A stretch of 64,000 nucleotides of DNA. Source: Choanephora cucurbitarum. Lineage: Eukaryota; Mucoromycota; Mucoromycetes; Mucorales; Choanephoraceae. The notes under the pieces were generated by a model. It was not told the DNA's origin. It saw only the letters and a list, made by a program, of their open reading frames with translations, and ran no database searches. Of the stretch, positions 45,571 through 55,292 are shown piece by piece; the first letter of the stretch is position 1; each line of letters begins with the position of its first letter. Position numbers and translations under genes: made by a program. The stretch lies in NCBI GenBank assembly GCA_025331435.1, contig JAIWNI010000128.1, forward strand, positions 1 to 64,000, written 5' to 3'.

Positions 45571-46891
45571 ATGCTTGATTGTAAGTTAACTTTGTATTTT
45601 TTTTTAAAGTAAAAGAAGAACAGAAAAATTTTATTATTAATGAAGAAGCTCCCTTTCTTTTGGTGTTTGTTCACCGTTTTATTGAACACATCAAGATCAG
45701 TAATGAAAGCAGCGACAGCTTACTGCGTACTCTCAAGAGACGTCACAAAGCCTTCTTGACTCAGTACCGTCAAGAAATGGACGCAGAAGACTATGGAACG
45801 TTAGATTCCAGCACGTTCCGCTGCTTATTGAAGAAGTGCACTGACTGCCAAGGAGCTAGACAAGAAGTTGTCTGCCATACAAAAGTTGTAAGTACCACCA
45901 TCCTGCATAATACATATGCTGTTAACAGTTTGTTTTTTCTTAGGATGCTGAACCACATATACTTCGTCTCAAACAGAAGACAAAAGTCTGTGAGCAAGTC
46001 CCTGCCCCTTCGGGTCCACCTCTTTCTTAAACAACCTAAACAGCAATACATTACCTGTGTGCTGGTCACATACTCAAGAGTGTTGAACGAAGTGTACGTC
46101 AGCTATGTTTTTATTTAGTTTTGATTCCATACTAACACTTGCTACTAGTGTGGCTAGCCACAAAAGATGGTGTCTTGAGGAAATGGCCGAGACGATGTTT
46201 ATCTCGCTGTTCTTTTCCCCAATTGCTAGAAACACGTTTGAAAGATTGAACGCAAATGTGTTCAAAGTAGACATGTAAGCTTTCTTTAGTATATGAATTG
46301 ATGTACCAAAAATAATAACTTTTATTATTATTTAGGCAAGACAAACATATGAATGGGTATGCTGTCAAGCCCGACTATTTGGTCTCGCTCTTTTCTGGGT
46401 CAGGCGAGGAACTAAACATCTATAGCATGGAAGCAAAGACACCTGAGGCAAACAAAGGTGATCTTGATTTCGTAAAATTAGCAAATACTATGAAAGTCAT
46501 GGTGGATGAACTTGTATCCCGTGGCTGCCCTCTTCCTAAAGCTCACTCATTTGGTACATTGTTACACGGTGATACCATGATCTCATATGAGATGAGCTTG
46601 GAAAATGAAGGCATATATATAATGAAAGAGCTGAATGCTGTACAGATGCCTTGCCTGATCGGTGATTTGAGCCTTTTGCTGCCTATGATCAATGACATGA
46701 TCAACATTTGCGTAAGTACATATAATATAACCAAAAAAGAAAAGACTGTAATAGTAACTGAACCCCTCTTCATTTCAAATATGTAGGAAAAGATTAAGGA
46801 GCAAGCAGAAGCAATTGTTGGTCTTGGAATGGATAAAACCGAACATCCATTTCAACGACCAACAAACTGGAGAGTAAGAGAGGCAGAATAA
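45571..46891 (+). pseudogene. Decayed inverted copy of the Ala/Thr-repeat nuclease-like gene
   Basis: Starts with the same mini-exon (ATGCTTGATT|GTAAG) but intron 1 is only about 28 nt. Exon 2 matches as FVHRFIEHIKISNESS…STFRCLLKK, with many substitutions. The whole Ala/Thr repeat and the following intron are missing: LLKK is joined directly to sequence homologous to the AKEQGKKLSAVQKL exon, in the wrong frame. A further stretch matching NLNSRAL to ASEADDD is deleted near 46,040. From 46,058 onward the exons are essentially identical to the intact copy, including SMEAKTP and the REAE end. The 3' half would thus encode an intact core but cannot be reached in frame from the start. Confidence 0.7.
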
Positions 46892-47797
46892 ATCCTTTTT
46901 CTCTCTCTCTCTTTTTTTTTCTGTCTTTTCCTTTATTTTGTTCAACACTTAAACATATATATTCCCTTTTTCTTTGATCTTTTTATTTTTTTATTGCTCA
47001 CAATAATTGAAGTAGCCAGTAGAGAGGAGAAAATCACGTTTTCGAAAGGACCTAGCAGTTTGAGTGAAGCTTAGCTCGAAGATGTATTAAAGTTTTGAAG
47101 ATCCATCGAAAATTAGTAGCTGATTATTTTGCATCATCATCGAGCCAGAAGCAACATAATTCATATCGATTGACTGCAGAAAGGAAACAAATACTACTAT
47201 GCAAGCGAATCTCTGTTGTAGAGGAGCAAAACTCATTGTACAATGAGATCCAATCAAAATCCACACACGAAAAACTTTGCTAATGACCTACGCTTATGGA
47301 CAGTAAATCTTCAATACTTAAGATTGTGCTTGAGTACACTATAATTTTCTCAAAAGTTCATCGGATTGTTTTTTTTTCTTTTCAGAAAATCTGATCCTTC
47401 AAATACCAAGACTTTTCTCTAATAGTTCCATGCAGAAAATCAATTGTGAACTTGAATGGCTGATATTTTAAGTTTGGGCGGCACACTCTTCTTTGTTGTT
47501 GCTTGAAATAGAGCTATTCAACCATAACTCTATTCTGAACTAATTATACTTATCTCTTAAAATTATCGTCATTATATCTTGTATAATTCAACTGAATGGT
47601 CAAATTGGCTCAATGAAGACAGAAGATGTGGCTGTAGGGTCTGTAGCCGCGCTTTTATTCTTAGATAGTTTATAAATAAATAAATAGAATGCATTATTCT
47701 ATTTTTTCAAGCCAAGCCATTCAATGTTTCGATCCCTTTGAAGGTGGGGCGGGTACCCACCACATCTTTTCTGTCTTTGTTTCGCCAACTTGACCAT
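46892..47797. other. Non-coding part of right inverted arm
   Basis: Mirror image of 41,580-42,486: 3' flank of the nuclease-like gene copy plus the stem-loop region next to the LTR. No separate gene. Confidence 0.4.
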
Positions 47798-48364
47798 TGT
47801 GGGGTTGTATCTACTACAATTGCCGTAGGGCTCACTCTGACTTCAGATGTGGCCTGATTGAAAAATCCGTAGAGGTCTCGTTGAGCTTTCGATTGGATAA
47901 GAGCGAAGTCTAAGTAGATGATGTATTGAGTTAGGGATAAAGTTCGATATAAAAAAAAGTAGAAAAAAAAACACTAGTCGATTTAAAGGGGGTTTATTTT
48001 GGATAAAATAAAAGATAGTTGTCTAATTCTAGTTCAAGAAAGTCTCTCTATTTATACTTTTCAGGATGGTTACTAATGCTAGATGAGGACTGTGTAGAAA
48101 TCGTTGTCTTAACACGATTTTTCGATGTAGCGGTCTGATCACTGATCTATTCAGGGCCAGCCATTCTAAGTGTGGCAGAGTTACTATTCAGGAACGTATT
48201 CGATGTCAGACTCGAAATAGAAGTGTATAGAATATCTTTAGTTACTCCCAAAGAGGATGTACTTTATGTGATAGTATTCTGCTAGTTCTAGAAAGGATAT
48301 ATTTGGTAATACATGAATCTGTCGATACTGTATATGATGTAGTTCACTACATGCTCCCCCTCCA
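47798..48364 (-). mobile_element. LTR and polypurine tract of a Ty3-type retrotransposon, right arm
   Basis: Reverse complement of the left-arm LTR, same predicted length (47,798-48,351, 554 bp). On the minus strand it is preceded by GGAGGGGGAGCA and, further out, by a chromodomain integrase tail, which shows it was the 3' LTR of a chromovirus-type element. Confidence 0.7.
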
Positions 48365-48501
48365 AAGTTAACAAAGTTGATCTTGGATAAGTTCGAGTCA
48401 ATGCATATAACTAGTTATGGAATCAATTATGCATGAATGAAATGTCAAAGAAGTAAAATAAGAATATCAAAATTAAAGGAGCGCCGAATAGGAATAAGGC
48501 A

Positions 48502-49072
48502 TTAATTCTTTCTGCTCTTCGTAGACCGTCTAGTTTTTTTCTTTCGTGTATCTCTCTCGTCATCATCATTCTTTCTTTTACTACCACTAACTTTTCTACT
48601 GCTCTTTTGTTCCTTACGAGATGTAGTGGAGTGACTCTTAGGTAGCTCTTTACTGTTAACTCTTTCCCAGTACTCATTCAGAGTAAACGGTGATGAGAAG
48701 TGTTCAGGAGTCAACCAAAAATTCCAACTATCATCGTAGCCAACCCATTTTACCAAATACTCTTTCTTACCTCCTTCTAATACACGATGGTCAAGTACTT
48801 TTTCAATCTCATAAACTTGCTCGTCTATTTCAGATTCATCGATATTGACGATCTTCAGTTCAGAAGGTACATACTCACGATGCAGCAGCTCGTTTGTTTC
48901 GTCCTTTAGTACATAAGTACCTGCCCTAGTTTTACGAACAACCGTAAAAGGTTTTATAAAGTAGTGCTAACTTATTCTTGCGTCTCTCTAGTCTCACCAT
49001 CACTGTAGTGTCCATAGGGATGTCAATTAAGTGGTATTTCTTGTTAAACCTCTTACTGTTGAAATCTGTAAC
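48502..49072 (-). pseudogene. Ty3/gypsy integrase C-terminus with chromodomain (remnant)
   Basis: Reading on the minus strand: HLIDIPMDTTVMVRLERRKN and KLALLYK, a frame change, then FTVVRKTRAGTYVLKDE, REYVPSELKIV, VYEIEKVLDHRVLEGGKKEY, LVKWVGYDDSWNFWLTPEHF and a Lys/Arg/Ser-rich tail ending at 48,502. The LYK(G)PFTVV context is the GPY/F module of Ty3/gypsy integrases, and KKEYLVKWVGYDDSWNFW is a chromodomain, which targets chromoviruses to methylated histone H3. A one-base frameshift lies near 48,950. The catalytic integrase core, RT and protease are gone. Confidence 0.82.
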
Positions 49073-49515
49073 TTTAAGTGACTTACTTATTTTAGATAAT
49101 AGATAGATAGTTTTTTTGTAGTTCCTTGATATGTAGGATGTTTGATTGTAAGTAAAATAAAAAGATATAAAATAAGAAAAGATGATGAGATAGGAAATAG
49201 AAACTGAGCATATTTATACATCTACTCGAGGATCAATGTAACTAGTCTTTCTAAAATAGGAAGTCGGGTCTCATTGGCTTATTTCTTTTTTTTTTTAAAT
49301 GAGTTTTATTTGTTGCACGTATTTGGAGATGTAAGACTACGAAAAACGGTGCTCAACAATTAGGAGGTAAAGGAAGAGAAACTAAATTGGCTTATTTCAC
49401 TGTACAGATTCTGTTTAAAATATCGTGCGAATTTGTAGACTCCGCAATCTGATCATGTAACCCATGATTGTTCTGTAGGTCTTCTCATCACTCTTTTCTT
49501 AATAAACATACTTAA
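49073..49515. other. Flank between Ty3 remnant and Tc1/mariner ORF
   Basis: AT-rich, no coding potential. GGCTTATTTC occurs twice (about 49,277 and 49,390). I could not find terminal inverted repeats for the downstream transposase by eye. Confidence 0.35.
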
Positions 49516-50562
49516 ATGAGCACATCTACAGCTATTCCCATCTCCAAAGAAGCTAACAAGCACCTTTCAGAATACGATTACAGTCGATTAGCCGGTGCTT
49601 TTATGTATCAAAAAAACTTTTCTCAGATTGGAAGAGATCTTAACCTTCTTGAATCAACTGTACGAGCAGCATATAAAAGACTTCAGAAAACTCAAACCAC
49701 TCTTCCCAAAACTTCAACCAGAAGAAAGAGGGTTCTCTCTCAAACTGATCTGAACGCGATTAGTCAAAGCGTTCGTCGTCGACCCACTGAGTCAATTAGT
49801 GCTCAATATCGTCACTTTTCGAGTTCTGGCAAGAAGGTTTCTTTGTCCACATTTCGATTAGCCTTGGCACGCAGGAACTTCAAATCGCGTGTCGCAGCAA
49901 AGAAGCCGGCCCTAAAGAAAAGACACAAGAAAGCTCGTGAAGCTTGGGTCAAAGAAAGGCTGAACTGGACCAAAGACGATTGGAATAAGGTAGTTTGGTC
50001 TGATGAGGCCAAGTTTGCCTTAAAGAGTGCTAGTGCTGGAACTAGGGTGATTAGAAAGGATGGAGAAAGGTATGAGAAGAGACACATCAAGGGTACTCAC
50101 AAGTTTGGTTTGAGTTCTGTGATGGTATGGGGATGCTTCCATGCAAATGGTGTTGACCCTTTAGTTGTACATCATGGATCAATTGATCAAAAAGTGTATG
50201 TTCAATGTTTGGTCGATTATTATCTTCCTTGGATTGAGAAAGAATCTGAGAAGACCAACATTGACTACATATTGCAGGAAGACAATGCTCCATGCCATTT
50301 AAGAGCATATTCCAGGTGGTATAAGATGAAGACCATGACAAACACCTTCGATAGATGGCCATCACAGAGTCCAGACCTTAACCCAATTGAAAATGTCCTG
50401 GGCTCATCTGAGAGTGAGATCAACACTCTCAGTGACTTGAAGAGGGTGTTGAAAGAAGAATGGTACAAGCTGACGCCAGGGTATCTGAATAACCTTGTTA
50501 GCAGCATGAGCCGAAGATGCAAATCAATTGCAGATGCTCATGGAGGCCATACAAAATACTAA
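49516..50562 (+). CDS. Tc1/mariner-superfamily transposase
   Basis: Single 348-aa ORF without internal stops, the usual Tc1 length. N-terminal helix-turn-helix regions (SQIGRDLNLLESTVRAAYKR; a second around ISAQYRHFSSSGKKVSLSTF) precede the DDE core: VVWSDEAKF (first Asp), GLSSVMVWGCF, YILQEDNAPCH (second Asp) and SQSPDLNPIEN (Glu). I count 35 residues between the second Asp and the Glu. After PIEN the usual Trp motif is replaced by VLGSSESEIN, a possible small lesion. It ends with a conserved-looking helical region (LKRVLKEEWYKLTPGYLNNL). The open frame suggests a recent insertion, but element ends were not identified. Confidence 0.88.
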   Translation: MSTSTAIPISKEANKHLSEYDYSRLAGAFMYQKNFSQIGRDLNLLESTVRAAYKRLQKTQTTLPKTSTRRKRVLSQTDLNAISQSVRRRPTESISAQYRHFSSSGKKVSLSTFRLALARRNFKSRVAAKKPALKKRHKKAREAWVKERLNWTKDDWNKVVWSDEAKFALKSASAGTRVIRKDGERYEKRHIKGTHKFGLSSVMVWGCFHANGVDPLVVHHGSIDQKVYVQCLVDYYLPWIEKESEKTNIDYILQEDNAPCHLRAYSRWYKMKTMTNTFDRWPSQSPDLNPIENVLGSSESEINTLSDLKRVLKEEWYKLTPGYLNNLVSSMSRRCKSIADAHGGHTKY

Positions 50563-51477
50563 TAAACAAACTTTTTTTTTGCCAAATGAAACCTCATACT
50601 CTCTTTTACATATCCTCAAAGTATGAAGGCACCTTTAGTAGACAAAAGCTGTACTGATGCTTAACAGCATTCATGATGTTAGTTACTCTTTAAATTTAAT
50701 TTTCAAAATTCGCATTGCTTTTTAAGTTCGACTGTAGAAGTAGTAGAAGGTTTGTCTCTAAAAGATAAAAAGCTAATACATATTTCTTAGATAATGATGA
50801 AGAAATCGACAACGAAGGAGAAAGTGAAACTGAAGCCTCCATTGTCAACTCTCAAATGGAGAATGTGTTTGCATTCGACGAAGTTGATGTTGACTTTGGG
50901 GGTGGAAGTGATGTTGAAGATGAAGAAGACTTGACATAGGGCAAGAGCCGAATGCTGAAGTCGTTGAACACATCAAGATAATGATGAGAACCGTTCAACG
51001 CCAAAGGAGAAGGGTAGAAAAGGCGAGAAGAACATCTTCTTAAATAGCTCCAAAACTAGAAATGAAGCTTGGTCTTCTCCAAACCCTTGTAGAAAAAATG
51101 GATTAAGTTGTGACAAGTGAGCCTCATGTTTACAGGAGCTCAGAAAGACAGTTGTAATAAGAAATATGATTTACAAACTAAAAAAATATAAGTTATCGAG
51201 GAGAATCCTCTAATTTTATTTTATTCGTCAGCAGGAAATAAGTGGATTCCTTAGATTAGTGGGAGAAGGCAGAATCTCTGAGTGTCAAAGATAGCTGATT
51301 TTTTCCTAAGGACTCGAAATAGTGTTTGTTGCCAGAAGGACTAAAATATGATTGCTGTAAAAGAATAAATTCAAATTAGCCAGATCATATCGCCTATTGC
51401 TTAAGAGATTAATTTAAACAGTGAAAAAAAAAAGAGTCAAATTAAGAGCGCGACAGTAACAGACAACCTTAACCAAA
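50563..51477. other. Degraded coding remnant and spacer
   Basis: After a TTCTTAG acceptor near 50,790, an acidic stretch (DNDEEIDNEGESETEASIV, FDEVDVDFGGGSDVEDEEDL) reads to a stop near 50,939. In the next frame EPNAEVVEHIKIMMRTVQRQ and RRRVEKARRTSS follow. The remnant looks like the end of a protein broken by a frameshift; no family assigned. 51,060-51,477 is AT-rich and empty by inspection. Confidence 0.35.
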
Positions 51478-51975
51478 GCTTCATATCAGATGAACCGAGT
51501 AGTTTTAGCTAGTGGTTCACCGCTGGCATTACGTAAGGTACAGTGTTTGCTATAATACATAACGGAGACATGAAGGGTTGACCGGGACATACAAAGTATG
51601 TAAGAAAAAAGCTTCATGTCAGATGAACCGAGTAGTTTTAGCTAGTGGTTCACCGCTGGCATTACGTAAGGTACAGTGTTTGCTATAATACATAACGGAG
51701 ACATGAAGGGTTGACTGGGGCATACAACAAGGTATGGAAAAGCTTCATGTCAGATGAACCGAGTAGTTTTAGCTAGTGGTTCACCGCTGGCATTACGTAA
51801 GGTACAGTGTTTGCTATAATACATAACGGAGACATGAAGGGTTGACCGGGACATACAAAGTATGTAAGAAAAAAGCTTCATGTCAGATGAACCGAGTAGT
51901 TTTAGCTAGTGGTTCACCGCTGGCATTACGTAAGGTACAGTGTTTGCTATAATACATAACGGAGACATGAAGGGA
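51478..51975. repeat. Satellite-like tandem repeat, four units of 131-133 bp
   Basis: Units begin at 51,478, 51,611, 51,742 and 51,875; the last is cut at about 101 bp. They are nearly identical. Each unit carries a 9-bp outer stem, CTTCATGTC pairing with GACATGAAG, around about 78 nt that include a second stem TGAACC/GGTTCA, plus a linker with the small hairpin ACATACAAAGTATGT. Unit 1 has CTTCATATC, breaking one pair. No family recognised. Confidence 0.92.
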
Positions 51976-52513
51976 TTATTAAAAAAGCAGAAAGAGCTAG
52001 TACACTTTGTATAGGTACACTCATTTTATAGCACACGTTAGGGGCTTAGCCCCCAAAACTAGTCACAAAATTACGTTTACATTTAGGCGGACCAGGCCCA
52101 TGTCTGTGGTTTGTTGTATTCATACAGTGCGGATCTTTGATTATCCACTAATGACTTAACAATCAGTTCTATTTCGACTTCGGCTTGTTACTTTAAAACA
52201 ATCAACTCGGATAAACCTTTATTCAAGGTCAGTACTGACATCCTACCAATGGATTACCAGTTACTGGGATTCAGGTACAGTTGTCCAATCAACCTGTACA
52301 AGGACCTCTTCTTTACTAGACTGTCACCATCGACCTTTCATCCGATTTGTTGTTGATAGCATCTTTAATCATTAGTCTCTAAAAGTTTTACAATCTCAGT
52401 TGAATTAGCATCTTCATGAAAAGTATAAATAAGCTCATCTTTTTGAAGTAAATAAACATTATCTTTAGTCTGATTAATTCTCTCTGTCTTATTTTGAAAA
52501 TTATCGGATTTAA
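51976..52513 (+). mobile_element. LTR-like sequence preceding a gag remnant
   Basis: Contains the palindrome GGGGCTTAGCCCC near 52,049, TATAAATAA near 52,432 and AATAAACATTATCTTTAG downstream, the same promoter/R layout as the other LTRs here. It ends near TTTAACA directly before ATGGTT. The 5' limit is not resolved. Confidence 0.45.
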
Positions 52514-52830
52514 CATGGTTAACCCTGGTGTTAATAACAGATTCAATTGGCTGAATTCAACCAATCGTTCTTCTTATCAACACCTGTTTCTTGTATTGCT
52601 GGAAGAGAATGCATTTAGACTTTCTATTACCAATTATGAAAAGCAATTAAAAGCACAAAATAACTAAAAGTTCTGCTAGACAGTTTAGCACTGGTAGATT
52701 TTCTGCCGCCAGGGGTTTTAACAATAGTCAGCAAACGATCCAGAATGCTTTCAATCGCATTCAAAACAATGTTGACTTGCCATCAGCTTCAGCATCACAA
52801 GCCGTAGAAGAAGTAGTATATAGAACGAGC
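52514..52830 (+). pseudogene. Retroelement gag-like N-terminal remnant
   Basis: MVNPGVNNRFNWLN starts at 52,514 and continues SYQHLFLVLLEENAFRLSIT, NYEKQLKAQ. After a frameshift near 52,660 the neighbouring frame reads SSARQFSTGRFSAARGFNNS, QQTIQNAFNRIQNNVDLPS. Position right behind an LTR-like sequence and the Gln/Asn-rich style suggest a gag gene; nothing downstream of it (protease, RT) is present because another element interrupts it. Confidence 0.4.
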
Positions 52831-52942
52831 ATATTACAAACCGAACCTACGTTCGGTAACAAAATTAGCACCTTCGCTACGCTACGGTATATTTTGTTGA
52901 CCCCCATTTCGGGTCGGTACGCTGCGCTTTGTAACATGCTCG
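52826..52942. repeat. Cloverleaf-like palindromic element (117 bp)
   Basis: Outer stem CGAGCATATTACAAA (52,826-52,840) pairs with TTTGTAACATGCTCG (52,928-52,942), 14 of 15 positions. Inside lie three hairpins: ACCGAAC-CTAC-GTTCGGT (52,840-52,857), CAAAAT…ATTTTG (about 52,860-52,896) and GACCC…GGGTC (52,899-52,915). It is locally GC-rich against the AT-rich background and sits within the gag remnant. Looks like a mobile palindromic element or MITE; no known family recognised. Confidence 0.6.
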
Positions 52943-53069
52943 TGCTGCCGCAGGCTTGCTAATCCGATGAGAGAAGTAGAAAGCTAAATTTGCCATAAGT
53001 ATTTGAACTGATAGCAATGATGAACGATGCATTAGTATCACTTTGTAGATTAATAATTGAGCGATTTAT
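52943..53069. other. Short spacer
   Basis: Begins with GCTGCCGCAGGC, a further small palindrome, then AT-rich DNA without features. Confidence 0.3.
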
Positions 53070-53402
53070 TTAGTTTAATAAGAGTTCAGGATATACAATG
53101 TTTCTTGTTGTCTCTTCTTCATTATCTTCACTAAATAACACTGTGATGTTCTTCCAACTTGTTGCTCGCGAAAAGGCTACATAAAGCTGACCGTGGGCAA
53201 ACGCTTCATACCTTAGGTCAATTCCAACGTTTTGAAGTGACTGTCCTTGAGCCTTGTTTATGGCCATGGCAAAACATAAGCGAACCGGAAACTGCTTTCT
53301 TGTTAAAATAAAGGGTAGCTCGCCTTCCAGTGTTGATAATTTGATTCTGGGTTGTCGTATTTGACTTATCACATACACTATTTTCGGAAAGTATTCGTGC
53401 AC
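53070..53402 (-). pseudogene. Helitron/PIF1-type helicase, C-terminal fragment
   Basis: 110 codons with the last helicase motifs: [34 protein letters not shown] and [14 protein letters not shown], ending [10 protein letters not shown]. This ending is typical of Helitron Rep-helicases and related PIF1 helicases. The fragment starts inside a hairpin element at 53,382-53,462; all upstream helicase and Rep motifs are missing. Confidence 0.8.
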
Positions 53403-53462
53403 TAATAATTTTCGTTTCGTGCACTCTCAAAAAAAATTTTGGTGCACGAATACTTTCCGAAA
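53382..53462. repeat. Short inverted-repeat element (MITE-like, about 80 bp)
   Basis: TTCGGAAAGTATTCGTGCAC (53,383-53,402) is perfectly repeated in inverted orientation at 53,442-53,461; one more flanking base pairs. A third GTGCAC lies in the 39-bp loop. It truncates the helicase fragment. Confidence 0.8.
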
Positions 53463-53504
53463 GTACTGTAACCATAGTAGCCAAAGACAAGAGGTAGCCA
53501 GACA

Positions 53505-55292
53505 TGACATGCTGAGCACTATAGCAGTATGTGATACAGAAGAGGTGGTACTGAAGAAAGTACGAGAAAGGCCAAATTCGATTCAGTTCGATTTCCGCCT
53601 TTCTATCGCTTTTTTTTTTCTTCTCGCACTTACTCCAAGATCAGCAAAGATGGAGGTGAGCTGACCGAGCTTGAAGCTAAGAGAAGTTGTGAAAGTAACA
53701 ACGCAAGCAGTAATAAAAGCAATTTTTCTAGGGCGCGACAAGTCAATGCTCATAGTTGCTTTTTTTCGAGTATTCAATCTTGTTATGTTGGATTGACTTT
53801 CTTTGCATCTTTAATCTTTTCTTTTATTGTTAAGTCGACTGATGACTGCTTGCCTAGTAGTCGATCAGAGTAAGTGTACAAACAGATGACAAGCAAAGAA
53901 TAAGCCGAGTTAACTTTCTGTTTATAATTAGGTCAGAGAAAGTGGTGAAGAAAAGGACGCGATTCGTATGTTTTTAGTCAAGTGGATGAGCATAGCCAGT
54001 GTAGATGCCAATGCTCAAAAGGCCAATCAAGATATGATGATACAATGGATGTTGCATAACGGCTAGACAAAGAAAACAATGTTACAAGTATAGATAAGAC
54101 ACGAATTAGAAGATAACAAGAGGAGTGAAAGAGGCACATGCAAGTGAAGTAAAAAAAAAGCACACCCAGATTGCAGTGGAAGCGGATCTCTTGATGGTGG
54201 CTGTTGATTATTCAATGCTGCTTTTTTTTTTTTTGGAGAACTCACAGGATTTATTGTACCTAGACATGTGTATGAGTTTTCTTGCTTTCTCGGTGAGCGA
54301 AATTCAACTCGGTAAGTGTGATGCAGTGCATAGGATGGCTCGATTCTATTGCCTTCTCTTGCTTCACAAATAAACAATTGTTTGTTGAAAAAGCACAACA
54401 CAGCTCGACCTTTGTGCAAGTATAGTCAGTAATTCAGTCAGCCCATACAGTCATTGTATGTAGAAGAAAGAGCTGCATTGACACACTAAGAAAAGAAGAA
54501 AAAGAAAAAAAAAGAAGAGAAAGACCCAGACTAGCATTACTCTTGTGCTAAACTCAACGAGTAGCATACAGAATGATAGATACACGGACAAGATCTCAAT
54601 AAAGAGCATGTTCCAGATTAACGCTTACAACTGAATTTGATGGAAGGATATGTATTACACAGTTTTGTAGATGAGAGTGTACAAGGATCAAACTGCCTGA
54701 GCATGAAGGATGCAGTAGATAGATGGGAGGTTTAGGAAACTCAAATTAGTGCACATATCTCTGTTTTATGACACTCGCTTCTCTTTCTCTTTCCCTCACA
54801 AGCTATCTACAGCCTAATATATGCCATATTCTGTAGGGTGACCAACTGAACAATGACAAAAAAAAATAACTTGCCTTCTATTCGCGTCTTTTTTGAGTAA
54901 TGTCATGAAGCACACAACTGAGGATAACAAACATTCAAATAGTGAATACAAATCATTATCTTGTTTCATTTTTATTTCGCACAAAAACAAATAGCTCCAA
55001 CGAATCCAATTATTGTCTCTGGCTGGTGCTTTGGGTAAGATCCAACCTGCTTCTCTCTAATGCCTTATCCCCAAGAGAAATAAAAAAGGAAGAAGAAGAA
55101 GGTTTATCCAAGAAATATCATGTCGCTAAGATAAAGCCGAATAGATCCCATACAAATCTTAATTGCCTACCTTGAACAGGACAAAAACCGCGCAGCAATC
55201 ACTCCCCTCGCAGAATACACCCTGACAAACAACATATTAATCTCAAATTTTATCTCATACCAAAGCCTACAGCATAACTAGTTGCTTTCTAA
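53505..55292. other. Non-coding, repeat-derived region
   Basis: No gene recognised in about 1.8 kb. It includes an imperfect hairpin at 53,565-53,604 (AGAAAGGCC…CCTTTCT) followed by a run of about ten T, and several purine-rich microsatellite-like stretches (for example near 54,490-54,525). Confidence 0.4.

Larger units (their letters stand above)
46058..48499. repeat. Right arm of 2.44-kb inverted repeat
   Basis: Inverted partner of 40,878-43,320. The outer end lies at GGAATAAGG (48,499), beyond which this side continues into retrotransposon integrase while the left side meets a solo LTR. The arm lengths are 2,442 and 2,443 bp. Confidence 0.95.

Noticed and set aside
40878..48499. Single large DNA transposon with 2.4-kb terminal inverted repeats (Polinton- or Starship-like)
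   Set aside because: No polymerase, tyrosine recombinase or other core gene lies between the arms, and the arm ends are retrotransposon pieces rather than clean termini.
51478..51975. CRISPR array
   Set aside because: Units are contiguous 131-133-bp repeats without unique spacers, in a eukaryotic genome.
51478..51975. Hammerhead ribozyme or tRNA-derived SINE in the satellite
   Set aside because: CAGATGA differs from the required CTGATGA and no GAAA partner follows; an A-box-like TAGCTAGTGG exists but no B box.
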